Source of the DNA: Pictodentalium vernedei | Taxonomy: Eukaryota; Mollusca; Scaphopoda; Dentaliida; Dentaliidae | Length of the DNA stretch: 64,000 bases | Assembly (NCBI GenBank): GCA_031216915.1 | Contig: CM062296.1 | Span: forward strand, 58,030,584 to 58,094,583 | Direction: 5' to 3' | In this document: positions 9,993 to 20,747 of the stretch, one piece after another | Numbering within the stretch: position 1 is the stretch's first letter | Layout: the number at the start of each line of letters is the position of its first letter | Translations under genes and position numbers: made by a program | Notes under the pieces: model-generated | What the model was told of the DNA's origin: nothing | The model's database searches: none | Seen by the model: only the letters and a program-made list of their open reading frames with translations

Positions 9993-10330
9993 AAAATGCA
10001 TCACCCTGCTAGCTGCTGTTACTAGGTTAATAAAGCAACACATTAGTCTTCACTTTTTATTGTCATCAAATCAAATCAAATAAAGTCTCAATTGGACAAC
10101 ATTTCTCCCTTTGATTCACAGAAAATGAATCTTATGAAATGTTTCTGACTACATCATCAAGAATATATCAGTTGAAATATTCCAGACGAGAGCACCTAAA
10201 CATGGACGATGATCGATCGCTGAGCTAGTCTGGTTGTAGGCCATAACGCAGTCAAAATTCTTCCAGACTTGGTCTGGTGGCATGGGAACTCGATTTCCAT
10301 ACAGATTATAACCAGAGTGTGTGTCTCCGT

Positions 10331-10436
10331 GAATTCAGATCAAGTCCAGTTGTAGGGACAGAACAGTATTTCGACGAGCCCGTTAGGGCGAGTCGAAATG
10401 CGATTCTCTGCCTACAACGAGACTTGATCAGAATTT
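10331..10436. repeat. Imperfect inverted repeat
   Basis: CAGATCAAGTCCAGTTGTAG and a diverged complement (CTACAACGAGACTTGATC) flank a ~45-bp inner segment with its own TTTCGAC/GTCGAAA arms. Sits between the two direct repeats. Confidence 0.7.
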
Positions 10437-10538
10437 CCGGAGATATACACTGTGGTGATGATAAATTTATCTCACAATATTGACCACAAAATGTGTTATA
10501 AAACTATTTTAAGAGGAACGTTTTCATTTGCCTTATCG

Positions 10539-10733
10539 ATGTTCGTTTTATTGTTTGACAGAGTTGAAATGTGTCATATATTCTAAAACTAAACATTTCA
10601 GCGACGGTCAACGTTTGATAAACGTCGGTTCATTTTGTCTCCCACAAACGTAAAACATGTCATGACAACACGAAGTCAACACGTCCGTCTCTACTATTGG
10701 AATAAATTATTTCAGTGTTAAACCTACGCGGAA
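10539..10733 (+). repeat. Direct repeat, copy 2
   Basis: Second copy of the 9796-9992 repeat. It ends at GAAAACG, where a fragment of the family B TTAA element interior (GATATCAAAATTTATTATTT, 10736-10770) begins. Confidence 0.8.
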
Positions 10734-10775
10734 AACGATATCAAAATTTATTATTTTAAAGATCATTTTTTTTCA

Positions 10776-11427
10776 TGTAAATTCCGAAATAAAAGGCAAC
10801 AACGAACTCAATAGTCCCAACATATATAATTGTTTTGTGTTGTTCTGTGCCACACGACGACAAAACAAAACAAAAAATATATAACGGCCTGTGGAGCAAA
10901 GTTTGGACTGCATGGTCAGTCCATTAAAGAGGAACTAAATTCAAGTCGACTAGACGTCTTTTCTTTTGAGATTTAAGGAGTGTGGCTGGGAGTAGTTTTG
11001 GAAACATTATTGAACTCAGTCAACGTTGTTCCAATATACAGTACGTGGAGAATGGATTGTAACAAAATCACCCGTAGAGTGGAATTATCACCCAAAGTAT
11101 CACTTTCAAATTCTGCACATATGGACAAAAATCACAAACAATGCTTCAGCCAATGGACCTCCGTGCTTAACCCGGAGGTCTATTGGCTGGAACTTTGCTT
11201 GTGCTTGCTATGGTTTGCAACAAATGTGCAATTATTGCTGGGTGGAATCGCCACTCCAGGGGTGATTTAGTGATAATACACTATCAACGTACTGTATAAT
11301 AATAGTTTTAAATTTACAAATACGTGAACGTTATTGGCGCTTTCATTTTTTTCACTTTAACCCCATTCCCTTCAATATATGGTTCAGTCCAGGGTATTAC
11401 CAAATTGCACAGCAGCGAAATGGTTAA
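10776..11427. mobile_element. Truncated copy of the 880-bp TTAA element at 61959-62839
   Basis: Reverse-complement match to 61959-62620, including the nested TA-flanked MITE at the same site. It ends on the right with GCAGCGAAATGGTTAA, the terminus seen intact at 61959. The far end is missing, replaced near 10776 by unrelated sequence. Because both copies carry the nested MITE, the composite was duplicated after that insertion. Confidence 0.75.
11039..11294. mobile_element. Tc1/mariner-like MITE, family G (copy 1, nested)
   Basis: TA-flanked, with termini CAGTACGTGGAGAATGG and complement. The centre carries the palindrome GCCAATGGACCTCCG...CGGAGG, also found in family C although the termini differ. 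Reading frames of 79-96 codons across it are shadows. Confidence 0.85.
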
Positions 11428-11952
11428 ATGTTTAAAAAAATCATAATTTGTTATCAAAGCCTTGTTGTATTTTAGGGGTTAACATAATCTATATTGTGAA
11501 ATATCTGGCAGGATTTCGACGCGATAAGTTTATACAGTTTAAAATGAAGTTTTTGTATCTGTTTAATTTACGTAATAGTGTTTTATACCTGAAATGTTTA
11601 CAAATCACTTATTACAACAAGTAACACTACCGTATCGTGACGTAGATATCTTAAACATGAGTAATTTATTAATTCTGCATCCGGTCTTACCTGTCAAACT
11701 GAAGGAGTTTCAACATCTTTGAACGCGTAAGTCTAATATTTGACAAAGAAAAGGTCGAAAGTTCTACTGACGCCACATATTAGATGTCGCCAAGACGAAA
11801 TGCATTACAGGGCGATCTACTGGAGTGCCCCTTCCTGTCGCTTAGCTATCTACGTAGCATAACTACTGGTGTATTTTTGGAACTCAATCTGCACACACAC
11901 CTCAACCCCATAAGATGTCAGGTCAGTCAACGTGATTGCTCCTCCCACCTGA
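11428..11952. other. Unassigned, no gene seen
   Basis: AT-rich sequence with no recognised repeat. The copy relationship with 61.9 kb stops exactly at the TTAA (11424-11427). Confidence 0.35.
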
Positions 11953-12028
11953 TGACGTTTGATTACGTAAAAGCTGTTCCGCTGTGACTGTGGTCACAGC
12001 GTAACAGGTTTTACGCTATCAAATGTCA
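11953..12028. repeat. Imperfect hairpin
   Basis: TGACGTTTGATTACGTAAAA and a diverged complement meet at GCTGTGAC-tgtg-GTCACAGC. Confidence 0.75.
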
Positions 12029-12901
12029 TGTTGTTTTTCAAGCACGAACGCAAGTTCCAGGGTATCAGTGTTCTAATCCCAGACCTTGTTTTGTGTCAAT
12101 TAAAAGTCAAATATTTTGTACCTGTTCAATTTGCCTCGAAAAATGTGCTTATAATCAACATGGTTATCCAGTTACAAGGTATCAATTAACCAATCTTGAA
12201 ACTTATTTGTGTCTATAATAATTAATACATAGATGATACCTAAGCTGTTTTAGTGAATCAGACCCACGCGAATGAGATAATTCCCGATATTCCCTGAAAA
12301 TGCGTAGCTTTTCATTTTATTTGCTATGACATTTTACTACGCAATATTCAACCCAATTCGACTACTATCACGTAGGCTTCAACACAATAACAAAGATTAG
12401 CTGATCGTCCCTTCACGGTGACGTCATGCGCCGAAGCATGACTTCCTTTTGGAAGCAACTGAGGTATATTCGTCGTTATCCATCAAGTAGGTAGGCATCG
12501 AGAAATATCTTTTAGATAAGTTACGATTATTCATACGCTAGCATATAATAATTGTTACTATTTAAAATATTACCTTGTACTGCCGCGAAAATCTGCACTT
12601 CATCAACAGGGTTTAATATATTCCCGTTTTTTCTATAGAAACGGGAACGGGAATGAAACTACACTCAGAACAGGGAACCGGGAACCGGAAAATGTTCCGG
12701 ATAATATCAAGTACATTTACGAGATAGCAACACATATTTATTTCGTGAAAATGGAAACATTTTATTGGAAAAATGCCGTCTCCACACGGATACGTTCTTT
12801 TCCTAAGAGAAGTGCGAAAACTCGAGCCCGCTTCCAACTCGTCTCCATTTTTTGGAATCGCCAGTTTTATCGCCATTATATCTCCGGCTTCAACTCTCTC
12901 T
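12029..12901. other. Unassigned, no gene seen
   Basis: Unique AT-rich sequence. A GGGAACCGGGAACCGG cluster lies near 12670-12690. No coding evidence. Confidence 0.35.
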
Positions 12902-12958
12902 CCACTGCCGTAGCCAGTCTCCTCTGCTTACAGAAGAGGAGACTGGTGACGGCAGTGA
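12902..12958. repeat. Hairpin with 22-bp arms
   Basis: CACTGCCGTAGCCAGTCTCC pairs with GGAGACTGGTGACGGCAGTG with one mismatch; loop about 10 bases. Confidence 0.8.
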
Positions 12959-13355
12959 AGAAGGAGTTGATGTTGAAGGAGGTTGTGAGTAGTAAGTGAT
13001 ACTAGTGATTCTAAAAATGACGACGAGGTTGAACTTTGAAGCGAGCGAAGATCTTGCTGTTGAAGAGAGGAGTCCCCCGGCAACGGATTGCGAACTACAG
13101 TGGTTTGGTGAGAAAACTTCCCCAGGAAGCAGGCTTGTAAAAGGTTCGAACGTATAAGGGCTAACGAAATCTTACAAAGCTGTGATGGGCATTTTTTCAA
13201 TTCAGAAAACTTGAGTTCAGCACACAAACACTGCCATGTTTGATTCTCGGTTCCGTGCTATAGATTTCTCGGGTATCGTGGAGGGGCTTTCGGAAAAAAG
13301 GAAATATTTGGTTATTCAATAACATTTGTTTTTCAGTGTCGTGTGTCACGTTACG

Positions 13356-14248
13356 CCCCTGTCACGTCTTTGCGATTTTTTGTACGAATATCCACGAATA
13401 TCCAATTCAAATTTTCAATACTGACCAGGAGTTTGTAAAACAAATCGCCCCGAATCGGCTTCTCCCACGACCTTACGCGACATTCACACGACCTTCATAC
13501 GACCTTGTACAGTTCAGCACGACTGCAGTAAGAATCTACTAATATTTTCCAAGCGATTCAGTACGAATTGATATGACCTTGTAAGATGCTCGCACGACAT
13601 CGGTACGAAATAGTAAGATGATATAAGACCTAGCAAAAAATCATCGGCAGTCAGAACAGAATGATTTCAGAGCCGCTGATTGCCGAGGTCTGTATCCATT
13701 TTGTCGGGAATCGTGGTGGAAACGTGTGAGTTCTTGGAATTTCCTACTAGATCTTAAAGGAATCGTATCAAAATCGTCCAGAATCTTGAAACTTCGCAGA
13801 GATCCTTAGTGCAGCCGTACTAGTTCTTACTGATACCGTGATAAATCTTGGTAAGCCGTACTATAATCGTGAGAAAGTCGTACGGAGTCTTGGTGGAGTC
13901 GTACGAAACTCGTAGTGCCGTCGTAGGAGATCGTAATGGATCATAGTAGTTCTTAATGAATCTTGACGCAACCGTACTGGACAAGTGCGCAGGAACACTC
14001 ACGAACACTCAAGAATACCCAAAAATACCCCGTACGGTTTAGTACGACGCGGTATGGAATTGAAAAATCGCACGAAGGATTTCGAAAGTTTTAAACAGCC
14101 TAAAACTTTCGCACGTGTGTGCCGTTCAACCAAGAATGCTCAGGAATGATTACGAATAAGTACGAATCTTGGTAAGGATATCCACGACTGCCTATGGTTT
14201 CCATGTTGCAGTAGATCTTGTCGAAAAATCGCAAATATGTGACAGGGG
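13356..14248. mobile_element. TIR element with CCCCTGTCAC ends
   Basis: CCCCTGTCACGTCTTTGCG at the left mirrors CGCAAATATGTGACAGGGG at the right, an approximately 30-bp imperfect TIR including AAAAATCGCAAA. The 890-bp interior is dense in CGTAC/GTACG and CACGAC motifs in both orientations, like multiplied subterminal transposase-binding motifs. Flanks GTTACG and GTTCAG could be a diverged 6-bp duplication. No transposase reading frame is seen. Superfamily not assigned. Confidence 0.7.
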
Positions 14249-14564
14249 GTTCAGGTAAAAGTATTTGTTACCTTGGTCGAGTAAACGACAAGAATTCTCT
14301 TTTTTCAAATTGTATTGAATTAAGTAATGTTAAACAAATTAAACAGAATTGACATCGGATTTTCGTGTGAATAATGAAATTATTGTATTAGAGGCCCTAT
14401 TTCAATATTCTCCTAAAAAATGCATCCTCTGTTATCTTGTAATGTTCGAAAGTACATTATGTCTGCACAAGATCCCGAGGTTTCTCGGAACATTTTTATG
14501 TATTCCTTTATCACTCACATGGTCAGTTATACAGTCATAATTTAATGTACTGCACAGTCATCGT
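14249..14564. other. Unassigned, no gene seen
   Basis: AT-rich, no recognised repeat or exon. Confidence 0.3.
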
Positions 14565-14710
14565 GTACTAGTTGTAATCCACGCGTGGGCAGTAAAGTCC
14601 ACTCATGTGTTTACCAGGTAATGGAAATCATCATCAGCAAAATTTTAATTAATTTTTTTGTTCCCGGTGCTTCGTTAATTAAATTGTTGATGATTATCCC
14701 AACAGTTAGT
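14565..14710 (+). repeat. Dispersed repeat, inverted match to 63500-63660
   Basis: TAATCCACGCGTGGGCAGT, GTTTACCAGGTAAT and GGTGCTTCGTTAATTAAAT all recur on the opposite strand near the right end of the window. The ends are not defined. Confidence 0.7.
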
Positions 14711-15179
14711 GTTTGGAGTCTAATGTTACTGCGTCCAGGGGGAGGCCACCAAAAATTTGTAAGACGTGTTGTGGGGGTGGATGGGTCTCTTGAGTGCGCC
14801 AAAAATGTGCATTTCCAACCTGTAAAATTTTTTGAATTTTTAAAAAAATATATCAATATATCAGCTAATATATACCATCATTTGTGTTTCAAACCTTAAA
14901 GATGATGTTGTACATCACACTCTTAATATAAATACAACATCAGGAGGCTTTGTATGTGAGAATATTGGGCTTAATCTGGGAAAATGTCACACGTTAGTAG
15001 GGGGTGGGTGTCTTGTTCGAAATGTAGAAAATGTGCAGACAATATTTTGGAAACAATTCAAATGAAAATTTGTTTCCGTATATGTACACCTGCTCTGGCC
15101 AAGCCTGATAATGAACAGCTTGTCATTTGTAGATTGGGGCGCACAGCAGCCCACAGAGGTTTAAATTGGTGGTACCAGT
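14711..15179. other. Unassigned, no gene seen
   Basis: Unrecognised sequence; short frames present but without domain features. Confidence 0.3.
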
Positions 15180-15428
15180 TTAACCCTTTACCTAACATGA
15201 AAAGCAGACGACACTTGCCAAAAAATGATTGAATAACTAATTTTTTTCATTTTTTGTCTCAAAAACATAGGTTATGACCCCTCATTGGAACGAGCTCGAC
15301 GAGCTCGTTCCAATGAGGGGTCATAACCTATGTTTTTGAGACAAAAAATGAAAAAATAATAAAAATTAATTGGCGATTTTTGAGAATAAGGCGGCCGTTT
15401 TTTGCCGTTACTTTGGGTAAAGGGTTAA
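15180..15428. mobile_element. piggyBac-like MITE, family A (copy 4)
   Basis: TTAA flanks, CCCTTTACCTAACATG / TTTGGGTAAAGGG ends, central palindrome with CATTGGAACGAGCTCG arms. The right subterminal region has a small deletion relative to other copies. Confidence 0.88.
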
Positions 15429-15790
15429 GAACATTATGAAAACCCCCTAAAGACAGCTGTGCCTACTAAGTTTATAAGCTTATTTTGGATTTTAATGGGA
15501 GAGTGGGGGTGCGTGTCTGACAACGGTAGTAGAAAATTTGCACGTAGTGGGTGGGTGGGTGTAAAAAGGAGCCGAATAAAAAATAGGACGTCACGTCTTG
15601 CAAATTTTTAGCCCCCCCCCCCCCTTGCAGCATCCGTGGAAATATTGCCCGCTCGTGGAAGGTATCCAGTCCATGGCCACCATACTGCAAGCCCATTGTG
15701 AACATTTGTATACGTTCTTGGTTATAACCCTTCGAATCCTGATGCTACAAATCATGAAAAAGTTCTTAATCTATAGACAAATTAATATTT
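15429..15790. other. Unassigned; C run
   Basis: Contains a C run near 15611-15624. No gene seen; reading frames on both strands overlap and lack motifs. Confidence 0.3.
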
Positions 15791-16039
15791 TTAACCCTTT
15801 ACCCAACGCAGACGATATCAAAAATTATTATTTTAAATATTATTTTTTTTTATTTTTCCAAAAAATTCAACAAAACCATATCATGTGACCCCTCGTTGGA
15901 ACGAGCTCGACGAACTCGTTCCAACGAGAGGTCACATGATATGGTTTTGTTGAAATGTTTTGAAAAATAATATCTTTTCAACTGCTGAATTTGCATAATA
16001 CGCGGGCGGATGCAGGCGATTCGTTAGGTAAAGGGTTAA
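15791..16039. mobile_element. piggyBac-like MITE, family B (copy 1)
   Basis: TTAA flanks and CCCTTTACCCAACGCAGACG / GGTAAAGGG ends. The flanking interior (GATATCAAAAATTATTATTT; CATATCATGTGACCCC) differs from family A, but the centre is the same GGAACGAGCTCGACGAACTCG palindrome. Confidence 0.88.
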
Positions 16040-16469
16040 CCTGCACGTTGAAAATACTGATTGGTGTATCCCACACAAGCACTTAGCAACCATCCTACTT
16101 ACATTAAATTATGACGTATCAGGTCCATGGACCGGGAAGCCAATGGTGCCAAATATACTTTTGGAACGTCTCAAATGATTTGTGGTTTATTATGTCAGTG
16201 AGTCGTTTTTGATAAAATCTCGCTGCCTGACAGCACGAGCGAGATTAAATTCATGCCTATCAAGTCATCTATATTTATCCCATAAATGGTAGTTTATTCG
16301 AACAATAAAAGCCTTGGGTAAATGTTTGCTTTTTTCACCTAGTAGGGTGAAAATTTTTCCCATGAGTTTAACACTGAACGAATTTATTCCTATAGTAGAG
16401 ACGACGTCGTTGACCTCTGACCTCTTCCGCACTCCTGTAGTATAATTAGCAGTTCAATTGTTGTTTTCT
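16040..16469. other. Unassigned; short hairpin and inverted repeat piece
   Basis: A small AATCTCGCT/AGCGAGATT hairpin lies near 16214-16246. About 16368-16415 matches, inverted, the end of the 9796-9992 repeat. No gene seen. Confidence 0.4.
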
Positions 16470-16715
16470 TTAACCCTTTACCCAACGTAACGGCCAAAAT
16501 CGACCAGCGCTATTCTAAAAAAATCGCCTATTAATTTTCATTATTTTTTTCATTTTTGTCTCAAAAACATAGGTTATGACCCCTATTCGGAACGAGCTCG
16601 TCGAGCTTGTTCCAAACAGGGATCATAACCTATGTTTTGAGAAAAGAAAACAATTAGTTATTCAAGAATTTTGTTTGCAAGTGTCGTATGTTTTTCACGT
16701 TAGGTAAAGGGTTAA
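16470..16715. mobile_element. piggyBac-like MITE, family A (copy 5, reverse orientation)
   Basis: TTAA flanks; begins with CCCTTTACCCAACGTAACGG and ends GTTAGGTAAAGGG, the opposite orientation to copies 1-4. The central palindrome is intact apart from several mismatches. Confidence 0.87.
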
Positions 16716-16744
16716 ACCATTTTGAAAGTATTACACAATGCCAG

Positions 16745-17100
16745 TAGAAAACATTACACATTGTTCCTTTAATAAACTATTTTTGTAAGTTTAGCTCAAG
16801 TTTGTAGAGAAATTGTTTTTAGATAGAAATGTATCACTGCGCCTTATTATTTTTGGCAATTTTGCTTGTCATAGAACTGGACTCGCTGTGTTGTGTAGCG
16901 AGTAACAGGATGATTTCTCCGCGACTGCCCTGTAAAAGATTTATGGGATAAACGAAATAAACGTATAATGTTTTCAAGTAAATAATTATTCTACTCGTAA
17001 AACTAAGAAAGAAACCGACTGACCAGAGACCCGTCGGTTTCATTCTTAATCCTACTCGTAGAATAGATTTTCCATTTGAAAACACTATACGTTTATTTTT
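16745..17100 (-). repeat. Dispersed repeat, copy 2 (inverted)
   Basis: Reverse-complement copy of 9225-9580, with the internal hairpin at 16968-17096 and CGACTGCCCTGTAAA. Diverged, no coding content. Confidence 0.78.
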
Positions 17101-17291
17101 TTGTAACAGCTATCATCACGGGCTCTTTGATATGGATCAACTGAATTAGCAGTTTATCTATTTATGAAAATATAACAATGTTACTTCATCGTTTTTATGA
17201 TCCTTCTGGAGGAAAATAAACTGTTTGCTACTATTTTATTTGGAGGTAATAAACAGTGAGTAAATAATAATGATGAAATTATTTTCTAAAT

Positions 17292-17292
17292 G

Positions 17293-17335
<43 letters not shown>

Positions 17336-17339
17336 TTTT
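17292..17339 (+). repeat. (TTTA)n microsatellite
   Basis: About 12 tandem ATTT/TTTA units. Confidence 0.95.
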
Positions 17340-17388
17340 TTTGTTCATTGTGGTTATTTTCAACTGAAATATTCAGAAGAGCCAGGTA

Positions 17389-17632
17389 CAGTTAAAACTA
17401 GAAATCATGCTATGAAATGCGCACAAATAGCACGTTGATCTGCACGTTAATCTATGCGTTATGACCATAGTTAGGATATCAAATTCTGTACATATGACCT
17501 GTGCACACGCAATGTTACCAATGGACCTCCAAGTAACCCCTAGGTCCATTGGTAGAAGCATTGCCTGTGTTTAGCGTAGATAAGCGCGCAATTTAGCCTA
17601 GATAAGCGCACAGTTCATGACAGGTTTTAAAG
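17389..17632. mobile_element. Tc1/mariner-like MITE, family C (copy 2, right end lost)
   Basis: Begins at a TA with CAGTTAAAACTAGAAATC and continues to GCGCACAGTTCATGACAGG, where the right terminal repeat is replaced. The inner half is also shortened. A fragment of another repeat (CCTTTGAGTGCAACAAGGC) follows at 17655. Confidence 0.75.
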
Positions 17633-18132
17633 GTAATGCATTTTTGTTTTCCTTTGAGTGCAACAAGGCGCCACTGAATTTGGCCAGTAATAATTTAATC
17701 ATACAGCCATATGGGTGCATATGAATAATTTATTACCCCCCCCCCCCCCCCCCCCTTCAACAATGAGGAAAATTGACTCGGACATAATATTGTTGTTCTC
17801 CAACACTTAGCTATTCGCAAATGTCTACAAAACCTCCATAGATTCCTCTTTTGAACAGATTTCCCTTCTCTGAGAATTCGTATATATGGCTTGAAAGGGT
17901 TAAATATGTCGAGAACAGCCGCAAAAGTTATAATGTAATCTATCTACACTACATCATTAAAAGCAAATAGTTGTATAAATTGCTAAAAATCTATTTGCTC
18001 ATAATTGGAAGATGCCCTCGGGCTTTATTTACGATTGCCATATAAATATCAAAGCATTTTATATTTTTAAAAAAATGAATCAATTGGAAGAACAAATTCT
18101 CAATATGAAGACCTTCTTTCCCCTAAACCTTA
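17633..18132. other. Unassigned; C run
   Basis: C run at about 17737-17756, otherwise AT-rich with no gene seen. Confidence 0.35.
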
Positions 18133-18434
18133 CAGTTAAAACTAGAAGTCCTGTCATGAAATGCACACAATTAGCACGTCGATCTGCGCGTTAAGCTACG
18201 CGTTATGATCATAGTATGGCTATCACATTATGTCCATATGGCCTGTGCACAAGCAATGTTTCAGCCAATGGACCCCCGGGTAACCCGGAGGTCCATTGGC
18301 AGAAACATTGCATGTGTTTGCTATGAGTAACCAGGAGAATCAGCCGTGCTTTGGATGTCATTCCTACGCACAATTAAGCCGAGATAAGCGTACAGTTCAC
18401 GTACAGTTTACGACAGGACTTCTAGTTTTAACTG
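18133..18434. mobile_element. Tc1/mariner-like MITE, family C (copy 3)
   Basis: CAGTTAAAACTAGAAGTCC at the left and its complement at the right. Left flank TA, right flank mutated to CA. Carries the near-perfect central palindrome GGTAACCCGGAGGTCCATTGG. Confidence 0.88.
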
Positions 18435-18838
18435 CAATTGAAGTTGGTTGAAGTTGGTTTTGATTGCCACGATTACGAGTTTTAAGAGGTTTTGGTTTGT
18501 TGAAGTACGTACTATAAACGCTAAGTGAGGATATAATGTCTGTCCTTCACCTTTCACCACATAAATATTTATCACTCTCAGTACTTTCACTTCCAGAACA
18601 TATCTGTCAACCCCTCTTTGAAACGCGTTTGTTGAGATAGTTCTACGAAGAGCGTATTGATTGTGGTATTATGATCGCAAAAAACATTCGTTTTTTCTCA
18701 GATCACAATGAGGTCGCAACGTGGCCGGGCAGAAATTTCGGACGAGTTTCATAAATATTATATGAGAAAAACACTAATTTCATATTCTATTTATCATATG
18801 ACACACACGCGCACAAATTAACCACTTAGTATGACTTT
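18435..18838. other. Unassigned, no gene seen
   Basis: Unrecognised sequence. Confidence 0.3.
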
Positions 18839-19044
18839 TTAACCCATCACCTAACTTGTGCTGCAGACGGCACTTGGAAAACACATCCTCATATAACTAA
18901 AAAGTTTCATTTTTGCTTCCAAAACATCGGTTATGACTCGTCGAGCTCGCTCCAATGAGGGGTCATAACCTATGTTTTGGAAGCAAAAAGTGAAAATATA
19001 AAAAAAAATGAATGGCGTTTTTCTTGTAGGTAAAATATTAATAC
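18839..19044. mobile_element. piggyBac-like MITE, family A, decayed (copy 6)
   Basis: TTAACCCATCACCTAAC at the left, a shortened central region (GACTCGTCGAGCTCG) and ...AGGTCATAACC-like arms. The right end is reduced to GTAGGTAAAATATTAA. Heavily mutated, so old. Confidence 0.65.
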
Positions 19045-19093
19045 AATATAACCCACTCTAAATAGGACAGATGACGTAAATTCTCGCTAATGA

Positions 19094-19270
19094 AAGAATG
19101 CAAATGTGACCCAGTTGTATTTTGTTTAGCCAATCAAATAGTCCAGTTTTGAAATTGACCAATGAAACACCCCAACTCTAATTATGCAAAGTATGAAAAT
19201 GTGGCCCAGTTGTATTTTGTTCAGCCAATCAATTGTCTAGTTTTGAAACTGACCAATAAAATTGACGGAA
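19094..19270 (+). repeat. Two tandem ~97-bp units with CCAAT boxes
   Basis: The series AAATGTG-CCCAGTTGTATTTTGTT, AGCCAATCAA, CAGTTTTGAAA, TGACCAAT occurs twice with a 97-bp offset. Several CCAAT/ATTGG motifs are present, but no transcription start can be argued. Confidence 0.75.
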
Positions 19271-19411
19271 GGCTTTATTTATCACTGATTAATATGAAAA
19301 CAAAATATCAAATGTTTTAAAGTGAACAAAACGGACGAGTCATATGATAAATTTTGATACGAAATGATAGTATTAACTGTTGTCGTAGTATGTCATATAC
19401 AGAATTAGCCG

Positions 19412-19854
19412 TTACCGGCAACCACGTCCCGACTGCCGATGAAGCTTCAGCTCGCGTCGTTTAAAGAAAAGCATGATCATATTACAGATGATGTTACACA
19501 GCCTGGGGTGATTATTTTCCATCAAAAATATGAATTTTCCCTCGGCGTTCATCACAGAGAAGTTCTGATTTTCAAGCTCTAATCTGTGAAAAACGCTATT
19601 CCGGATAAATCCATATTGAGCACATTCCATCACGAAATGCAGTTCAGTTTCTACCGCTCCAGAGTCACGTGATCTGCAAACCCTTTCGTCTACGGGAGTC
19701 GAAGGCTGCACATGTCTGCCCTTTTCGATCATTAGACAATGATTACTGATACGTAATCGAGTAAACATAATTTTTGCTTCAGGCGATGCGGTGTTTGTCA
19801 AGTACGTTTCAAGGGTGTAAGCTTTCTTGAATTGTCTATACGTCCTCAGTTTAT
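19412..19854 (-). pseudogene. Retrotransposon C-terminal domain
   Basis: Continuation of the protein after the TTAA insertion. It reads LRISNHCLMIEKGRH, then VCRSRDSGAVETELHFVMEC and a C-terminal tail ending at 19412. The LRISNHxLxIExGRH and C-x-x-E-x-E-x-HFxxxC signatures are characteristic of the region after RT in this class of elements, probably nucleic-acid binding. The second cysteine pattern is partly degenerate. Confidence 0.75.
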
Positions 19855-20105
19855 TTAACCCTTTACCTAACATGAAAAGCAGACGACACTTGCAAAAAAA
19901 ATTCTTGAATAACTATTTTTTTTCATTTTTTGTCTCAAAAACATAGGTTATGACCCCTCGTTGGAACGAGCTCGACGAGCTCGTTCCAACGAGGGGTCAT
20001 AACCTATGTTTTTGAGACAAAAAATGAAAATATTTTGAAAATTAATTGGCGATTTTTGAGAATAGCGCTGGCCGGTTTTGGCCGTTACGTTGGGTAAAGG
20101 GTTAA
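19855..20105. mobile_element. piggyBac-like MITE, family A (copy 7, inside the LINE)
   Basis: TTAA flanks with the full family A structure, near-identical to 7702-7952. It splits the retrotransposon protein between NKKKGL and NKLRTYRQF, and the frame is continuous if the MITE and one TTAA are omitted. It is therefore younger than the LINE insertion. Confidence 0.92.
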
Positions 20106-20293
20106 ACCCTTTTTCTTATTATCATCATGGATATTATTATAAAAGGCGTCGCGATGAAGGTTTTGTAGTTTCTCTTTAACTTTATTGTAGTCATGTGGAT
20201 GGAGTAGTGGGTTGTTATTAACAAGAACTTCTCGATATTTCAGCCACATAGAATCTGGCTGTAAATATTTTTCGGCTTCTAACCGAGCATCCA
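20106..20293 (-). pseudogene. Retrotransposon segment after RT
   Basis: Open minus-strand segment (DARLEAEKYLQPDSMWLKY and following) between two insertions. It is in frame with NHAVRAELGQYPLYIDAKMQ on the far side of the 20294-20747 element. Confidence 0.75.
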
Positions 20294-20747
20294 CACGCTA
20301 AAAACTAAAGTGTTAAAACTGACACTTTCAAGGTGTTAAACCCATTCTAACTCTTAGGGTTTGATTTTAATACTCAAAGTGCAATTCTTTAAGCACTTAG
20401 ACATTACAATCGTCAGACATCTGAAACTTGAATGGATGGCACTTCCCATGTGTCTAGCATTGGTGGTTATTCCAGAATAGTCCATAATTTGATTTGCGCT
20501 TGGTGGGTACATAATTAAAAGGACACAACGCAGATGACGCGGATCAGGCTCGAGACTTCGAGCCTGATCCGCGTCATCTGCGTTGTTCCCTTTTAAGTGT
20601 CGCGACATTACACTTGTCAAGTGGTATTATTGTAACACCTGTCAAGTTCTGGGATATCTACACTTGAACAAAGTGACAGTTCAGCACGTAGTAAGTGCTA
20701 AATACAGCACTTCAAGTGTAGTTATTAACACTTTAGTTTTTAGCGTG
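20294..20747. mobile_element. CACGCTAAAAAC-ended element, family E (copy 1)
   Basis: Imperfect TIRs CACGCTAAAAACTAAAGTGT bound a 454-bp element with a perfect central hairpin (GATGACGCGGATCAGGCTCG ... complement, 20532-20580). Omitting the element and one TG dinucleotide restores the retrotransposon frame. This suggests a 2-bp duplication and CAC ends, perhaps CACTA/EnSpm-like (inference). A second copy lies at 46453-46904. Confidence 0.8.

Noticed and set aside
9796-10733. Direct repeats considered as LTRs of a small retrotransposon
   Set aside because: No TG...CA ends, primer-binding site, polypurine tract or target duplication was seen.
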